From: an uncultured Gammaproteobacteria bacterium
GTDB lineage: Bacteria; Pseudomonadota; Gammaproteobacteria; Pseudomonadales; Pseudohongiellaceae
Direction of reading: 5' to 3'
DNA length: 64,000 bases
Assembly (NCBI GenBank): GCA_913060495.1
Contig: CAJXRP010000011.1
Span: 49,608 to 113,607, forward strand
Part shown: positions 8,378 to 18,045 of the stretch, in pieces
Layout: every line of letters starts with the position of its first letter
Numbering within the stretch: the first letter of the stretch is position 1
The notes under the pieces: model-generated
The model's database searches: none
What the model was told of the DNA's origin: nothing
Seen by the model: only the letters and a program-made list of their open reading frames with translations
Translations under genes and position numbers: made by a program

Positions 8378-8480
8378 GTTCCTGTATCCTTTTGTTGCTC
8401 GAGCCCAAAATCGGGCCCCAACACGCAAATGCAAAGCGGCATTATGCCTCAGCTAAACTCACGAGAATATAAGACCCAGT

Positions 8481-9110
8481 ATGCAGGCTAATTTATTCGA
8501 CGGCGACGAAACTTCTACTCACGTAATTAAGCATTCGATCGGTAATGCGCAATTGATTGAGTTTCCCCATCTGTTTGAAACAGCTGAGGCAAACCAGATG
8601 CTTGAGACGCTAATAGCAGATATTCCATGGCGACAAGAAAGCCTGAGAATCGCCGGTAAGGTGCGCGCCATTCCGCGCCTACAATGTTGGATGGGCGATA
8701 CGGGAAGCGACTATGGCTATTCAGGCGTGCGACTCACACCTTACCCCTGGCATAACACCGTGAAAGTTATTCACGACCGCGTAGCCGATTCAAGCGGCAG
8801 CACTTTCAATTCCGCATTGATTAATTTCTATCGAAATGGTGAGGACAGTGTTGCATGGCATGCAGACGATGAAGCTGAACTGGGAGACTCGCCGGTGATA
8901 GCATCAGTCAGCTTAGGCGCGCAACGAGTCTTCGAGTTAAAGCAGAAGCATCAGTTACCAGCGAAGAAATTTAAGCTAACACTCCGACATGGAAGCCTAC
9001 TTATTATGAGCGGCACAATGCAGCAACATTGGTTGCATCAACTGCCAAAGGTAAAAGGATTGCAGGAACCGCGCATCAATCTTACTTTTAGAAACATTAT
9101 CAATGGTTGA
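8481..9110 (+). CDS. AlkB-family 2-oxoglutarate/Fe(II) dioxygenase
   Basis: A 209-residue DNA/RNA repair demethylase of the AlkB family. Iron ligands are visible as His127-x-Asp129 (AWHADDE) and His186 (WLHQLPK). Arg198 and Arg204 (RINLTFR) would hold 2-oxoglutarate. PRLQCWMGD and NSALINFYRNGEDSVAWHAD resemble ALKBH2/3-type proteins more than E. coli AlkB, including the substrate-lid region. The family removes 1-methyladenine and 3-methylcytosine lesions by oxidative demethylation. It stands between divergent gor and the downstream oxidase gene, with a 44-base gap to the latter. Confidence 0.9.
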   Translation: MQANLFDGDETSTHVIKHSIGNAQLIEFPHLFETAEANQMLETLIADIPWRQESLRIAGKVRAIPRLQCWMGDTGSDYGYSGVRLTPYPWHNTVKVIHDRVADSSGSTFNSALINFYRNGEDSVAWHADDEAELGDSPVIASVSLGAQRVFELKQKHQLPAKKFKLTLRHGSLLIMSGTMQQHWLHQLPKVKGLQEPRINLTFRNIING

Positions 9111-9154
9111 GTTAATTACACGCGCACCGTTACTAATTTAGTAAGGCAGGAATT

Positions 9155-10297
9155 ATGAGTAATAGGGATAGTTTTGATATCTGCGTGATCGGCGCCGGCG
9201 TAATAGGCTTAGCGACCGCCTATGAACTTGCCAAGAAATACAAAAACCAAGATGTAAGCATTGTGATACTAGAGAGTGAATCAAGCTTTGGGCAACACAT
9301 AAGCAGTCGCAACAGTGAGGTTATTCATGCTGGCATCTACTATCCAACCGACAGCCTAAAAGCCAAGCTTTGTGTTGAGGGCAAAGAGCTACTCTACAGC
9401 TACTCAGAACAGTTCAATATTCCGCACAAGAAAATTGGCAAACTCATAGTCGCAAAAAAGTCAGAAGCCAATGCCCTGACACAGCTTAGAGAAAAGGCAA
9501 TTGCAAACGGAGTATTAGATTTACAATTTTTGAATAGAGCTGAATTGCAAAAACTTGAACCTGAAATTGATGCTCATGCCGCACTGCTTTCACCCTCGAC
9601 GGGAATCATAGACAGCCACGCCTATATGCAAAGCCTACTCCATCAAGCAGAAATACTCGGAGTACAATTTGCCCCCTACTCACGCGTCGAAAAAATTGAT
9701 ACTGACAAAGAAACCTTCGTCATGCATTGTCAGATAGGCGAAAATAAGAACGCAGAGGAATATCAATTTGATTGCCGGCAACTAATCAATTCCGCCGGAT
9801 TACAGGCACAGTCTATAGCCCGCACCATCTCCAAAGTACCAAAAAATACTATCCCTAAGCTTCACTATTGCAAGGGAGACTACTTCGATTATCGCGGGCA
9901 CAATCCTTTTAGCCATTTAATCTATCCAATGCCGGAAGCCAATACAGCTGGCCTGGGAATTCACGCAACGATGGATCTTTCATCGCAACTTAAATTCGGG
10001 CCCGACACTGATTTCGTAGAGAACATTGCCTTCGAGATTGACGACAGCAAGGCGAAAACCTTTGCGAGAAATATCTCTTCCTATTTCCCAGCTATCAAGA
10101 CTGCCGATCTAAAGCCGGCATACTCGGGAATAAGACCAAAATTATCTGGGCAGAGTGAAGCCGCAGTCGACTTCAACATTCAAGGAGAAAGCGTACATGG
10201 GGTGCCCGGCTTGATTCAGCTGTTCGGCATGGAGTCGCCAGGGCTGACGGCGAGTCTTGCAATAGGTAAACATATTGCACGCAGCGTCCAGCTTTAG
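9155..10297 (+). CDS. FAD-dependent oxidase, L-2-hydroxyglutarate oxidase-like
   Basis: A 380-residue DAO-family flavoprotein. It opens with the dinucleotide-binding motif [18 protein letters not shown] (residues about 12-29). The segment SSRNSEVIHAGIYYP and the following LKAKLCVEGKELL are characteristic of the LhgO/YgaF group, which oxidises L-2-hydroxyglutarate to 2-oxoglutarate and passes electrons to the membrane quinone pool. Near the C terminus, SGIRPKLS and GLIQLFGMESPGLTASLAIG complete the FAD site. The start ATG has AGGA at a good distance. Substrate identity is inferred from family resemblance only. Confidence 0.82.
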   Translation: MSNRDSFDICVIGAGVIGLATAYELAKKYKNQDVSIVILESESSFGQHISSRNSEVIHAGIYYPTDSLKAKLCVEGKELLYSYSEQFNIPHKKIGKLIVAKKSEANALTQLREKAIANGVLDLQFLNRAELQKLEPEIDAHAALLSPSTGIIDSHAYMQSLLHQAEILGVQFAPYSRVEKIDTDKETFVMHCQIGENKNAEEYQFDCRQLINSAGLQAQSIARTISKVPKNTIPKLHYCKGDYFDYRGHNPFSHLIYPMPEANTAGLGIHATMDLSSQLKFGPDTDFVENIAFEIDDSKAKTFARNISSYFPAIKTADLKPAYSGIRPKLSGQSEAAVDFNIQGESVHGVPGLIQLFGMESPGLTASLAIGKHIARSVQL

Positions 10298-10326
10298 ATT
10301 CAAGATTACCCGCCACGAAATAAGCT

Positions 10327-10716
10327 CTATAACGTCATCGATTGACATGACGCTACTTTGTAATTGCAAAGCTTAGTTTCGATTAATGATCTAAGCTGCG
10401 AGTCGCTACGCTGGAAGTGCAAACCTATCCCTTTGCAGTGATTGCCACGAATATTTGCCGGCGTAATCCAGACAATATTTGTTATACAAAAATATTGCTG
10501 CGAATCGTCGAGAAGTTTTAGCAAGAGGCAGATGCTGTCGTGAAACTTATAGGTGGAGTCTGCAGAAACAGGTAAGAATAGGCCTCCGTTTTTTAAGAAG
10601 GGCATGTAACTACTTTTAAGTGTGCTAAGACTATCGATGTGAATCGAAACAATGGCTGTGCTGACTATGATGGGCAATTCCCTTTTCCCGCCGCCTATAA
10701 GTAGCCTTGCGCACAC
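10327..10716 (-). CDS. pilZ: PilZ-domain protein, type IV pilus biogenesis type
   Basis: A protein of up to 129 residues directly after holB, the usual place of pilZ in Pseudomonas-like genomes. MPFLKNGGLFLP, the NIVWITPANIRGN strand-turn and the GIGLHF motif match PilZ proper, needed for type IV pilus assembly. The RxxxR and D/NxSxxG motifs for cyclic-di-GMP binding are absent, as in true PilZ. The start is uncertain: GTG at 10716 lies five bases after the holB stop, whereas TTG at 10677 follows a GGGA-rich ribosome site and gives a length closer to the family. It ends convergent with the LhgO-like gene. Confidence 0.85.
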   Translation of the reverse strand: MCARLLIGGGKRELPIIVSTAIVSIHIDSLSTLKSSYMPFLKNGGLFLPVSADSTYKFHDSICLLLKLLDDSQQYFCITNIVWITPANIRGNHCKGIGLHFQRSDSQLRSLIETKLCNYKVASCQSMTL

Positions 10717-10721
10717 TTTAT

Positions 10722-11789
10722 TCAGCGTAGGTTTAGCTTACTCCATTGCCACAAAATGGACTCCATAATGAGCTGTGGATTCGGGTTTGTAGAAGAGGCT
10801 AGCTGCTTTCTAGCAGTTTCTACTTCTGTATAGAAGAGCGCTAACGACTTGGCAACTGCTTGGGCAAGTAACTTTTCTTTAGCAGGAACTAATAAAGAGT
10901 ACATATTCTCCAGCCCAGGATCACCTTCGTTCTCTGCGATGCCGGTTAAGCTGTATTTAGTAAGTTTAGACAAGAAAGCTGAGAAGTGCTGCAAAACTTC
11001 CGATTCTCCAATCTTCGACGCTAACGGGAGAATTTGTTGAATAGATTTCTTGCCAGTTTTTACGTCACAAATACCCTGTAAGAACTGCGCTCTCGCGGCA
11101 AGCGAGTCCCCTTCCGCCAACTGAAGCGCTATAAGCGGCCTCATGTCACTAGCCTCTAATAAGGCATTTACATTTCCTTCCCCAATAATTTCCTGCAACC
11201 AAGCGGCGGCAATGTCAGCACGAGGAACTGGAAATGCGAGCTTCTGACAACGACTGCGTATTGTAGCCACGAGCCGACCTGGATGATCGGAGACAAGGAA
11301 AACATGGGTATCGTCATTCGGCTCTTCTAATGTTTTCAATAGAGCATTCGCGGCATTCGCGTTCAGTAGATGTGCGTCTTGTATGATGGCAACCTTCGCG
11401 CCACCAGAATGGCTACTACGAATAACGAATTCTGATAGTCTGCGAATCTGATCGATCTTAATGTTCTTGCTACCCTCTTCCAGTTCGATCGCTAGAATAT
11501 CAGGATGGTTACCCGCACCCCCTTTAAGACAGTTCGAGCATGATCCGCAGGCAACGGACAATTGTGTATTAGCGTTTACAGCACTTTGTGCAATGGGATT
11601 TAGACAGAGAGCATATCTAGCAAAACTGTCGGCGAAGAGGGATTTACCTAAACCCTCACTTCCGCAAAGTAGGTAGGCATGTGCCAATTTCTTGGCAGTG
11701 AATCCGCGGCTGAGTTGCGCCCACTGTGCGCCTTGCCAAGGAAATGGCGCACTTGCAGCGTTTATTGAACTTACAGTGGTTTCGGTCAT
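10722..11789 (-). CDS. holB: DNA polymerase III delta-prime subunit
   Basis: A 355-residue clamp-loader subunit. The N-terminal AAA+ domain contains LLCGSEGLGKSLFADSFAR, a P-loop that is present in this protein although delta-prime usually does not hydrolyse ATP. A four-cysteine zinc module is seen (CGSCSNC with an earlier Cys). [19 protein letters not shown] and IRSRCQKL form the SRC motif that triggers hydrolysis in the neighbouring DnaX subunit. It lies 11 bases after tmk in the same operon, the standard gammaproteobacterial arrangement, and pilZ follows. Confidence 0.93.
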   Translation of the reverse strand: MTETTVSSINAASAPFPWQGAQWAQLSRGFTAKKLAHAYLLCGSEGLGKSLFADSFARYALCLNPIAQSAVNANTQLSVACGSCSNCLKGGAGNHPDILAIELEEGSKNIKIDQIRRLSEFVIRSSHSGGAKVAIIQDAHLLNANAANALLKTLEEPNDDTHVFLVSDHPGRLVATIRSRCQKLAFPVPRADIAAAWLQEIIGEGNVNALLEASDMRPLIALQLAEGDSLAARAQFLQGICDVKTGKKSIQQILPLASKIGESEVLQHFSAFLSKLTKYSLTGIAENEGDPGLENMYSLLVPAKEKLLAQAVAKSLALFYTEVETARKQLASSTNPNPQLIMESILWQWSKLNLR

Positions 11790-11800
11790 CTTTTTCTACT

Positions 11801-12439
11801 TTATGTGATCCTCGAAAGACCCTTCTCTAAGGCGGCCAAGAGGTCCAGCTTTACACTCTCTAAAGGCTTGGATGCATCGATCACCGTGCAGCGCTGGGGC
11901 TCAGCTTGAGCAATATCAAGATAACCCTGTCGCACCATACGGAAAAAGCTCTGCTGCTCTTGCTCAAATCTGTCGAGTTCGCCACGATTGCTTGCTCGCT
12001 GCATACCTATCTCTGGGTCGAGGTCCAAGATAATAGTTAGATCAGGACGTAGTTCTCCCTGCACCATTGCCTGCAATTGTCCTATAGTATCAACACTGAG
12101 TCCCCGCCCTGCCCCTTGGTAGGCAAATGTCGCATCGGTAAAACGGTCGCAGACAACCCATTTCCCGTCTGCTAGCGCAGGCTCAATAACTTTATCTAGA
12201 TGTTGTGCTCTAGCGGCAAATACCAGTAATAATTCCGTCAACTCCGACATTTTCTCTTCGTATACGGCAAGCAAAAGATCTCTGATTTTTTCTGCTAGCT
12301 GTGTCCCCCCAGGCTCTCGAGTAAGCACGTATTCAATGCCCTGCTGCTCGAGATACTCAGTGATGAACTCAATGTTTGTACTCTTACCGACTCCCTCCGC
12401 ACCTTCCAGTGTCAAAAAGAGGCCACGCTTATTTGCCAT
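11801..12439 (-). CDS. tmk: Thymidylate kinase
   Basis: A 212-residue kinase that phosphorylates dTMP to dTDP in the only route to dTTP. The P-loop GAEGVGKST is at residues 13-21. The DR motif appears in VCDRFTDATFAYQGAGRGL, TREPGGT binds the nucleotide base region, and the lid region SNRGELDRFEQEQQSFF follows. Size matches E. coli Tmk (213). It lies between mltG and holB, 59 bases after the former, inside the long fatty-acid/replication operon. Confidence 0.96.
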   Translation of the reverse strand: MANKRGLFLTLEGAEGVGKSTNIEFITEYLEQQGIEYVLTREPGGTQLAEKIRDLLLAVYEEKMSELTELLLVFAARAQHLDKVIEPALADGKWVVCDRFTDATFAYQGAGRGLSVDTIGQLQAMVQGELRPDLTIILDLDPEIGMQRASNRGELDRFEQEQQSFFRMVRQGYLDIAQAEPQRCTVIDASKPLESVKLDLLAALEKGLSRIT

Positions 12440-12498
12440 GATCTTTCACTTTTTTATCAATTCACATTGTCGTAATAGCCGGGGCTAGGCACTTTGGT

Positions 12499-13512
12499 CT
12501 AGTTGCTGGTGCCTAGCTGATACTCGCGAACAGCGGCGTTATGTTCCTCTAAGGTCCGCGAGAACTGATGGCTCCCGTCGCCCTTTGCCACAAAATACAG
12601 GTAGTCTGAGGCAGAAGGATTGAGCGCCGCATTGATCGACTCCTCTCCGCTTAATGCTATCGGTGTCGGCGGCAAGCCTGCTATACGATACGTATTATAG
12701 GGAGTCTCCTCCGATAAATCTGCTCGCCTGATATTGCCGTCGTAGCGATCGCCCATACCATAAATGGTCGTTGGATCAGATTGCAGGCGCATCCCTTGAT
12801 CTAGCCGAGTTACAAAGACTGCGGCTATCAGACCACGTTCGCTGTTACTCGCCGATTCCTTTTCGATGATAGAAGCCATAATAAGCGCCTCATAGGGATT
12901 GGCATAGGGTAAAGCGCCAAGACGCGACTCCCAAGCCTCAGTTAATATAGTATCGAGCCTTTCATTCGCCCTAAGCAATAACTCGATATCAGAAGTGCCC
13001 TTCGTATAAAAATAGGTATCGGGATAGAGCAAACCTTCTGGGTTTTCAGCATCCAAGTTCATGCGCAGTGCTATTTCCGCCAGACTGCTGCTGGTCAGCG
13101 TGCCATGGATATTTTCCGCACTGAAGATTGCATCCAATGCCTGTTGGAACGTCCATCCTTCTACCAGAGTTATTCGATATTGCACGGATTCGCCACGGAC
13201 AATTTTGTCCAGCAACTGCACCGGTGTAATTCCTGACTGAATTTCATATTCCCCAGTTTGGATGCTGTTTTCTACTCCTTGTAGGCGCGCCCAAATTTTG
13301 AACACTGTAGGGCTAGAGAGATAACCCAGTTCGCCTAGTTCCTTTGCGACTCGTGACAAGGAACTTCCTGCTACGACTTCAATTTTTACGGGAGCGGAGT
13401 CAATGGACGGTAACGCGATTTCCGCAAACAATGCTCTATAACTATATAGCCCAGCTGCAACGAAGATCACGCAGATTGTTACGCTAACTATAGCTAAGTG
13501 TCTTTTTCTCAT
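12499..13512 (-). CDS. mltG: Endolytic murein transglycosylase MltG
   Basis: A 337-residue inner-membrane enzyme that cuts nascent glycan strands and sets their length. The ATG at 13512 overlaps the pabC stop (ATGA) and gives the expected short cytoplasmic start, one membrane helix at about residues 7-25, a LysM-like region (about 42-110), and the YceG catalytic domain. The catalytic Glu is in ASIIEKES, near residue 217. LQSDPTTIYGMGDRYDG and YNTYRIAGLPPTPI are the conserved active-site loops. The pabC-mltG-tmk-holB order is the same as in E. coli. Confidence 0.95.
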   Translation of the reverse strand: MRKRHLAIVSVTICVIFVAAGLYSYRALFAEIALPSIDSAPVKIEVVAGSSLSRVAKELGELGYLSSPTVFKIWARLQGVENSIQTGEYEIQSGITPVQLLDKIVRGESVQYRITLVEGWTFQQALDAIFSAENIHGTLTSSSLAEIALRMNLDAENPEGLLYPDTYFYTKGTSDIELLLRANERLDTILTEAWESRLGALPYANPYEALIMASIIEKESASNSERGLIAAVFVTRLDQGMRLQSDPTTIYGMGDRYDGNIRRADLSEETPYNTYRIAGLPPTPIALSGEESINAALNPSASDYLYFVAKGDGSHQFSRTLEEHNAAVREYQLGTSN

Positions 13513-14354
13513 AGTGCGCTGTTTTGAAATAACGTGTATTGAATCTCTTGAGCCGCTATTGCATATTTTGTTTGATCCGGCGCTGCTTGCCAATCTACAT
13601 TCTGAATTTCGAGCACAGGCCAAACACCAAAGACGCTATTGCAGAGTAAGATCTCGTCCGCTTCTTGCAACTGCGCAAGACTAAGCGGCTTTCTAATTAC
13701 AGCTGTTGCCTGCTTGCCGAACTCCTCGATAAGGTGGTTTAGCATAACTCCTTCTACTCCGCTGCGACTAAGATCTGATGTAAGCAATTCGTTATCGACT
13801 GCGAGGAGCAAATTACTTCTACAACCCTCGATGACATAGCCATCTTCATCCATGCACAAACCTTCATCAAAGTTCGCTGGTATCTGTGCGCTGGCCAACA
13901 CTTGATCCAACCTGTTTAGGTGCTTGATGCCGCCTAGATGCGAATTACTCGAGAGCCTATGATCACATAGAATTACTCTTGCCCCCTTAGCTGTATCAGG
14001 AACAATATATTCGATTAACTGCAATACACGAGAGCAGTCGGCATGCTTTGCAGGCGCATAACCTCTGCCTCCTTCTCCACGAGTAATAGTTATTTTGAGT
14101 ATGACGTCAGCGTTATTATTACTCTGCAACAGCTGTGAGATTTCATTCATTAGTAAATCGAAATCTACCGATAGCCGCAACACCTTGCAGGCATGCTTGA
14201 GTCGCCTGAGATGCGCAGGCCAAAGTATTGGTTCATTAGAGAGAATTCTAACAGTCTCGAAGCAGCCGTCGCCATATTGAAAGCCGCGATCGCGAATTGA
14301 AATTTGATCCGCTTGCTGTCCGTTTATTAAACTTTGCAAGGGGCCGTCTAGCAT
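13509..14354 (-). CDS. pabC: Aminodeoxychorismate lyase
   Basis: A 281-residue PLP enzyme that converts aminodeoxychorismate to p-aminobenzoate for folate synthesis. RGFQYGDGCFETVRI near residue 22, the TRGEGGRGY loop near 91 and the Schiff-base lysine Lys144 in GGIKHLNRLDQVLA are all as in fold-type IV PLP enzymes, and LDG/INGQ at the N terminus is usual for PabC. Branched-chain aminotransferase and D-amino-acid transaminase share the fold, but the position between fabF and mltG supports PabC. Confidence 0.92.
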   Translation of the reverse strand: MLDGPLQSLINGQQADQISIRDRGFQYGDGCFETVRILSNEPILWPAHLRRLKHACKVLRLSVDFDLLMNEISQLLQSNNNADVILKITITRGEGGRGYAPAKHADCSRVLQLIEYIVPDTAKGARVILCDHRLSSNSHLGGIKHLNRLDQVLASAQIPANFDEGLCMDEDGYVIEGCRSNLLLAVDNELLTSDLSRSGVEGVMLNHLIEEFGKQATAVIRKPLSLAQLQEADEILLCNSVFGVWPVLEIQNVDWQAAPDQTKYAIAAQEIQYTLFQNSAL

Positions 14355-14367
14355 GAGAGGGAACCGG

Positions 14368-15609
14368 CTATTTAAGCCTAGAGAAAATCAAGCTGCCGTT
14401 AGTGCCGCCGAAACCAAATGAGTTAGACAGTGCGACATTAACTTCCATATCGCGACTTACATTCGGAACGTAATCTAAATCACAACCATCATCTGGATTT
14501 TCGAGATTTATAGTAGGACTGATTACTTGGTCACGCAGTGTAAGAACTGACACGATTGCCTCAACAGAGCCCGACGCACCTAGAAGATGGCCGATCATTG
14601 ATTTTGTTGAACTAACGCAGAGCTTGGATGAATGATCTGCAAACACACTTTTAATCGCGAGAGTTTCTGCAATATCTCCGGCCATCGTTGACGTGCCGTG
14701 TGCGTTCACATAATCCACATCAGTTGCATTCAGAGCAGCGCTATCTAAAGCGTTCTGCATACATTGTGCTGCACCTGCGCCACCCTCAGACGGTGAAGTC
14801 ATGTGGTATGCATCGCCACTCATACCGAAACCAACTAGCTCGGCATAAATATTTGCACCGCGTTTCTTCGCATGTTCATATTCTTCTAGCACCATGATTC
14901 CGGCACCGTCACTTAATACGAAGCCATCACGATCTTTATCCCAAGGACGACTGGCCCGTTGAGGATCATCATTTCTTTGCGACAATGCTCTAGCCGCGCA
15001 AAAGCCACCAAGACCAACTGGTGTAGTCGCCATTTCGGCGCCGCCGGCTACCATAACGTCAGCCTGATTGTTCGCGATCATATTAGCGGCAAGACCGATG
15101 TTGTGAGTGCCGGTGGTGCAGGCAGTAACAACGGCGATATTAGGGCCCTGCAATCCGAACCGGATTGAGAGAGTGCCGGCTACCATGTTTACAATTGAGC
15201 CAGGCACGAAAAAAGGGGAAACTTTGCGAGGACCAGAATTTTGAATGGTTCGAGTGGTCTCTTCGATGCTACCGATGCCACCAATACCAGAGCCAATCGC
15301 GACACCGCCACGCTTAGGATCTAGGTTGGTCTCATCTATTCCGGCATCTTGAATTGCCTGAACGCCTGCAGCGATACCGTAGTGCATGAAGATATCCATG
15401 CGCCTAGCCTCTTTCGCAGACATATAGTCAGTACAATCGAAGTCTTTGACGGAACCGCCAAACTGAGTACTGAAGTCTGAAGTATCGAAATGCTCAATGG
15501 AATTAATACCAGACCGACCATTCTTAATTGCGTTCCAGCTGGTTTCAACATCATTTCCAACTGGAGTGATGAGACCTAGTCCGGTCACCACTACTCTTCT
15601 GCTACTCAA
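14368..15609 (-). CDS. fabF: 3-oxoacyl-ACP synthase II
   Basis: A 413-residue condensing enzyme that elongates acyl-ACP with malonyl-ACP in type II fatty-acid synthesis. The active-site Cys is in [13 protein letters not shown] (about residue 164). The two histidines are in [11 protein letters not shown] (about 303) and [10 protein letters not shown] (about 340). The glycine-rich C-terminal [14 protein letters not shown] is typical. Length equals E. coli FabF (413). It follows acpP by 96 bases and precedes pabC by 13. Confidence 0.97.
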   Translation of the reverse strand: MSSRRVVVTGLGLITPVGNDVETSWNAIKNGRSGINSIEHFDTSDFSTQFGGSVKDFDCTDYMSAKEARRMDIFMHYGIAAGVQAIQDAGIDETNLDPKRGGVAIGSGIGGIGSIEETTRTIQNSGPRKVSPFFVPGSIVNMVAGTLSIRFGLQGPNIAVVTACTTGTHNIGLAANMIANNQADVMVAGGAEMATTPVGLGGFCAARALSQRNDDPQRASRPWDKDRDGFVLSDGAGIMVLEEYEHAKKRGANIYAELVGFGMSGDAYHMTSPSEGGAGAAQCMQNALDSAALNATDVDYVNAHGTSTMAGDIAETLAIKSVFADHSSKLCVSSTKSMIGHLLGASGSVEAIVSVLTLRDQVISPTINLENPDDGCDLDYVPNVSRDMEVNVALSNSFGFGGTNGSLIFSRLK

Positions 15610-15705
15610 TGCTTTGATCTCCCGACTAAAAACAACAAACGCCAGATAAACAAAAGCTACTCAAGAATAAACTAGAGTAGCTCTGTTTTGTGCTGCTGTT
15701 CAGTG

Positions 15706-15939
15706 TTACAGGTTCGAGTTGATATAATCACAGGCCAATTGAACAGTGGTAATTTTTTCGGCCTCTTCATCAGGAATCTCTGTTTCGAATTCCTCTTCTA
15801 ATGCCATCACCAATTCCACTGTATCTAAAGAATCAGCGCCTAGATCTTCTACAAAAGAAGCAGAAGGTGTTACTTCATCTTCCTTTACGCCAAGCTGTTC
15901 GCAGACAATTTTCTTAACGCGCTCTTCAATGCTACTCAT
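15706..15939 (-). CDS. acpP: Acyl carrier protein
   Basis: A 77-residue acidic carrier of growing fatty acids. The phosphopantetheine attachment site is Ser37 in [20 protein letters not shown]. Sequence and size are close to E. coli AcpP (78). It sits between fabG and fabF, with a 282-base gap upstream that probably contains its own promoter, in keeping with the high output that ACP needs. Confidence 0.98.
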   Translation of the reverse strand: MSSIEERVKKIVCEQLGVKEDEVTPSASFVEDLGADSLDTVELVMALEEEFETEIPDEEAEKITTVQLACDYINSNL

Positions 15940-16221
15940 ATCTATTATTAGCTCCTAATACTGTATTTCTAGCAGTGTTGCCAGTGGCCTATAAACCAGC
16001 CCTGTTATTGTTAATTCGGTTAAATTTTGAACAACCAATCTAGCGTTGTTTTCACCAAGCTCTTATCAAACCCGTACCGACCTTGATGCTCTTCGTGGGC
16101 CTCGCAGATACCCAGCGAATAATTCAGGACGCAAGTTTACCTCTATTTCCATGCGATGTAATGTCTAAATTTAAAAATAAGCCTCACGCAATAAACCCTT
16201 ATAAAACTCAACAACTTAGCG

Positions 16222-16965
16222 TCACGCCATATACATGCCGCCGTTCACATGTAGGGTCTCTCCAGTGATATATGCACCACTATCGGAGGCCAAAAATCCC
16301 ACCATAGCGGCAATCTCCTCTGGCTGCCCTAGACGCCCCAGAGGAATCGATGACAGAAGTGCCTCTGCTTGCTTCTCGGGCAAGTCTTTAGTCATATCAG
16401 TTGCGATAAAACCTGGGGCAACGGCATTTACCGTTATCCCCCTAGACCCAATCTCTTTAGCGAGGGCGCGACTAAAGCCCTCGATTCCGGCCTTTGATGC
16501 AGCATAGTTTGACTGCCCCGCATTACCGCTGGAACCCACTACAGAGCTGATATTAATGATTCGTCCCCAGCGAGCCTTGGTCATACCCTTAACGCAGGCC
16601 TTACACAGCCGATACATAGAGCCTAGGTTTGTATCAATCACGTCAGACCACTCATCAACCTTCATGCGCATTAGCAGGTTATCCTTGGTAATCCCGGCAT
16701 TATTAACCAATACCGTTGGAGCTCCATACTTTTCTGCGATTGCGGACATCATGGCAGCTACAGAATCATCGGAAGAAACATCGAGACACATGCCCTCGCC
16801 CTGAATCGAGTTTTCGGCCAAATAACAACTAATATTTGCCGCACCTGAATCGGACGTTGCTGTGCCGATAACAGTGAATCCGCGATTGCCCAGATCTAAT
16901 GCTATGGCGCGCCCTATACCCCTGCTCGCCCCTGTTACTAGCGCTACTGTCGTAGAATCGTTCAT
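16222..16965 (-). CDS. fabG: 3-oxoacyl-ACP reductase
   Basis: A 247-residue short-chain dehydrogenase that reduces 3-oxoacyl-ACP with NADPH. The cofactor motif TGASRGIGRAIA is at residues 14-25, NNAG near 87, and the catalytic Ser-Tyr-Lys set is in NISSVVGSSG and SNYAASKAG. The C-terminal YITGETLHVNGGMYMA is the standard FabG ending. It lies 66 bases after fabD in the fab operon. Confidence 0.97.
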   Translation of the reverse strand: MNDSTTVALVTGASRGIGRAIALDLGNRGFTVIGTATSDSGAANISCYLAENSIQGEGMCLDVSSDDSVAAMMSAIAEKYGAPTVLVNNAGITKDNLLMRMKVDEWSDVIDTNLGSMYRLCKACVKGMTKARWGRIINISSVVGSSGNAGQSNYAASKAGIEGFSRALAKEIGSRGITVNAVAPGFIATDMTKDLPEKQAEALLSSIPLGRLGQPEEIAAMVGFLASDSGAYITGETLHVNGGMYMA

Positions 16966-17031
16966 ATTCTCATTCCTTTATTCTGTAGTTCTTTTTCTTC
17001 TAAATATCAGTGCTTCTATGAGCATCTAAAA

Positions 17032-17970
17032 TTAAGACGCTAATTCCACTATTGCTGCAGCCAGACCCTCAGGGTCCTCGCTGGCAAAGTAGCTTATATC
17101 CGGCTCGATACGCCTAATTAGGCCACCTAATACCTTCCCCGGACCACACTCGATAACTTTATCAATGCCTTTACCGTGCATATAGTTCACGGAATCTACC
17201 CACAGGACAGGTGCATACAGCTGCTTTATCAAGTTTTCCTTTATTAGAGTTGGATCTTCACAGCTTTGTGCATTCACATTCTGCACTACGGGAATCTGCG
17301 GAGCGTTAAATTGCACCTCAGCAAATTCTGCTTGTAGTTGTTCAGCTGCTGGTTTCATCAAGGCACAGTGCGAAGGAACGCTGACATTCAGTGGTAATGC
17401 CCTCTTGGCACCCGCCTCCTTACAAAGAACCATAGCCCTCTCAACCGCATCAACATCCCCCGCAATGACAGTTTGCCCAGGAGAGTTGAAATTAGCTGCC
17501 GAGACTACCTGAGTCTGCGCCGCCTGCTCACATAATCCTGCTATTTTGCTATCATCCAGGCCCACTATTGCTGCCATCTTACCCGTGCCAGCGCTTACTG
17601 CAGCCTGCATATACAGACCCCTTTGATGCACCAGCTGAATAGCATCGCCGAAGGCAAGCACTCCCGAGCAAACTAGCGCCGAATATTCACCTAGGCTGTG
17701 CCCTGCCAGTATCGATGGCTGTGGACCTTTCTGCTGCTGCCAAATTCGCCATATAGCGACTGAGGCCGCAAGCAATACAGGCTGTGTAATATCTGTCTGA
17801 TTAAGTCTTTCTTGTTGGTCAGTCTGGCTTACTTCCCAAAGATCTATATCTAATACCGCCGAGGCCTCGGCGAAAGTATCTGCAACCACGCTAAAGCTAG
17901 TCGCCAGATCTGCCAACATACCTAGCTTCTGCGATCCCTGCCCTGGAAAGACAAATCCAATATTATTCAT
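17032..17970 (-). CDS. fabD: Malonyl-CoA:ACP transacylase
   Basis: A 312-residue acyltransferase that loads malonate on ACP. The nucleophile is Ser92 in GHSLGEYSALV, and the GQGSQ motif (10-14) shapes the oxyanion hole. The second catalytic residue, His, is in VPSHCALM near residue 200. It follows plsX directly. A fabH gene, which stands between plsX and fabD in E. coli, is absent here, as also happens in Pseudomonas-type genomes. Confidence 0.96.
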   Translation of the reverse strand: MNNIGFVFPGQGSQKLGMLADLATSFSVVADTFAEASAVLDIDLWEVSQTDQQERLNQTDITQPVLLAASVAIWRIWQQQKGPQPSILAGHSLGEYSALVCSGVLAFGDAIQLVHQRGLYMQAAVSAGTGKMAAIVGLDDSKIAGLCEQAAQTQVVSAANFNSPGQTVIAGDVDAVERAMVLCKEAGAKRALPLNVSVPSHCALMKPAAEQLQAEFAEVQFNAPQIPVVQNVNAQSCEDPTLIKENLIKQLYAPVLWVDSVNYMHGKGIDKVIECGPGKVLGGLIRRIEPDISYFASEDPEGLAAAIVELAS

Positions 17971-18045
17971 TCTGGTATCGAACCTCGCTTATTCTTAATG
18001 ATGGTCTTCTTGCGATCAATATGTGCCGGCCAAGCTTGACGCTAC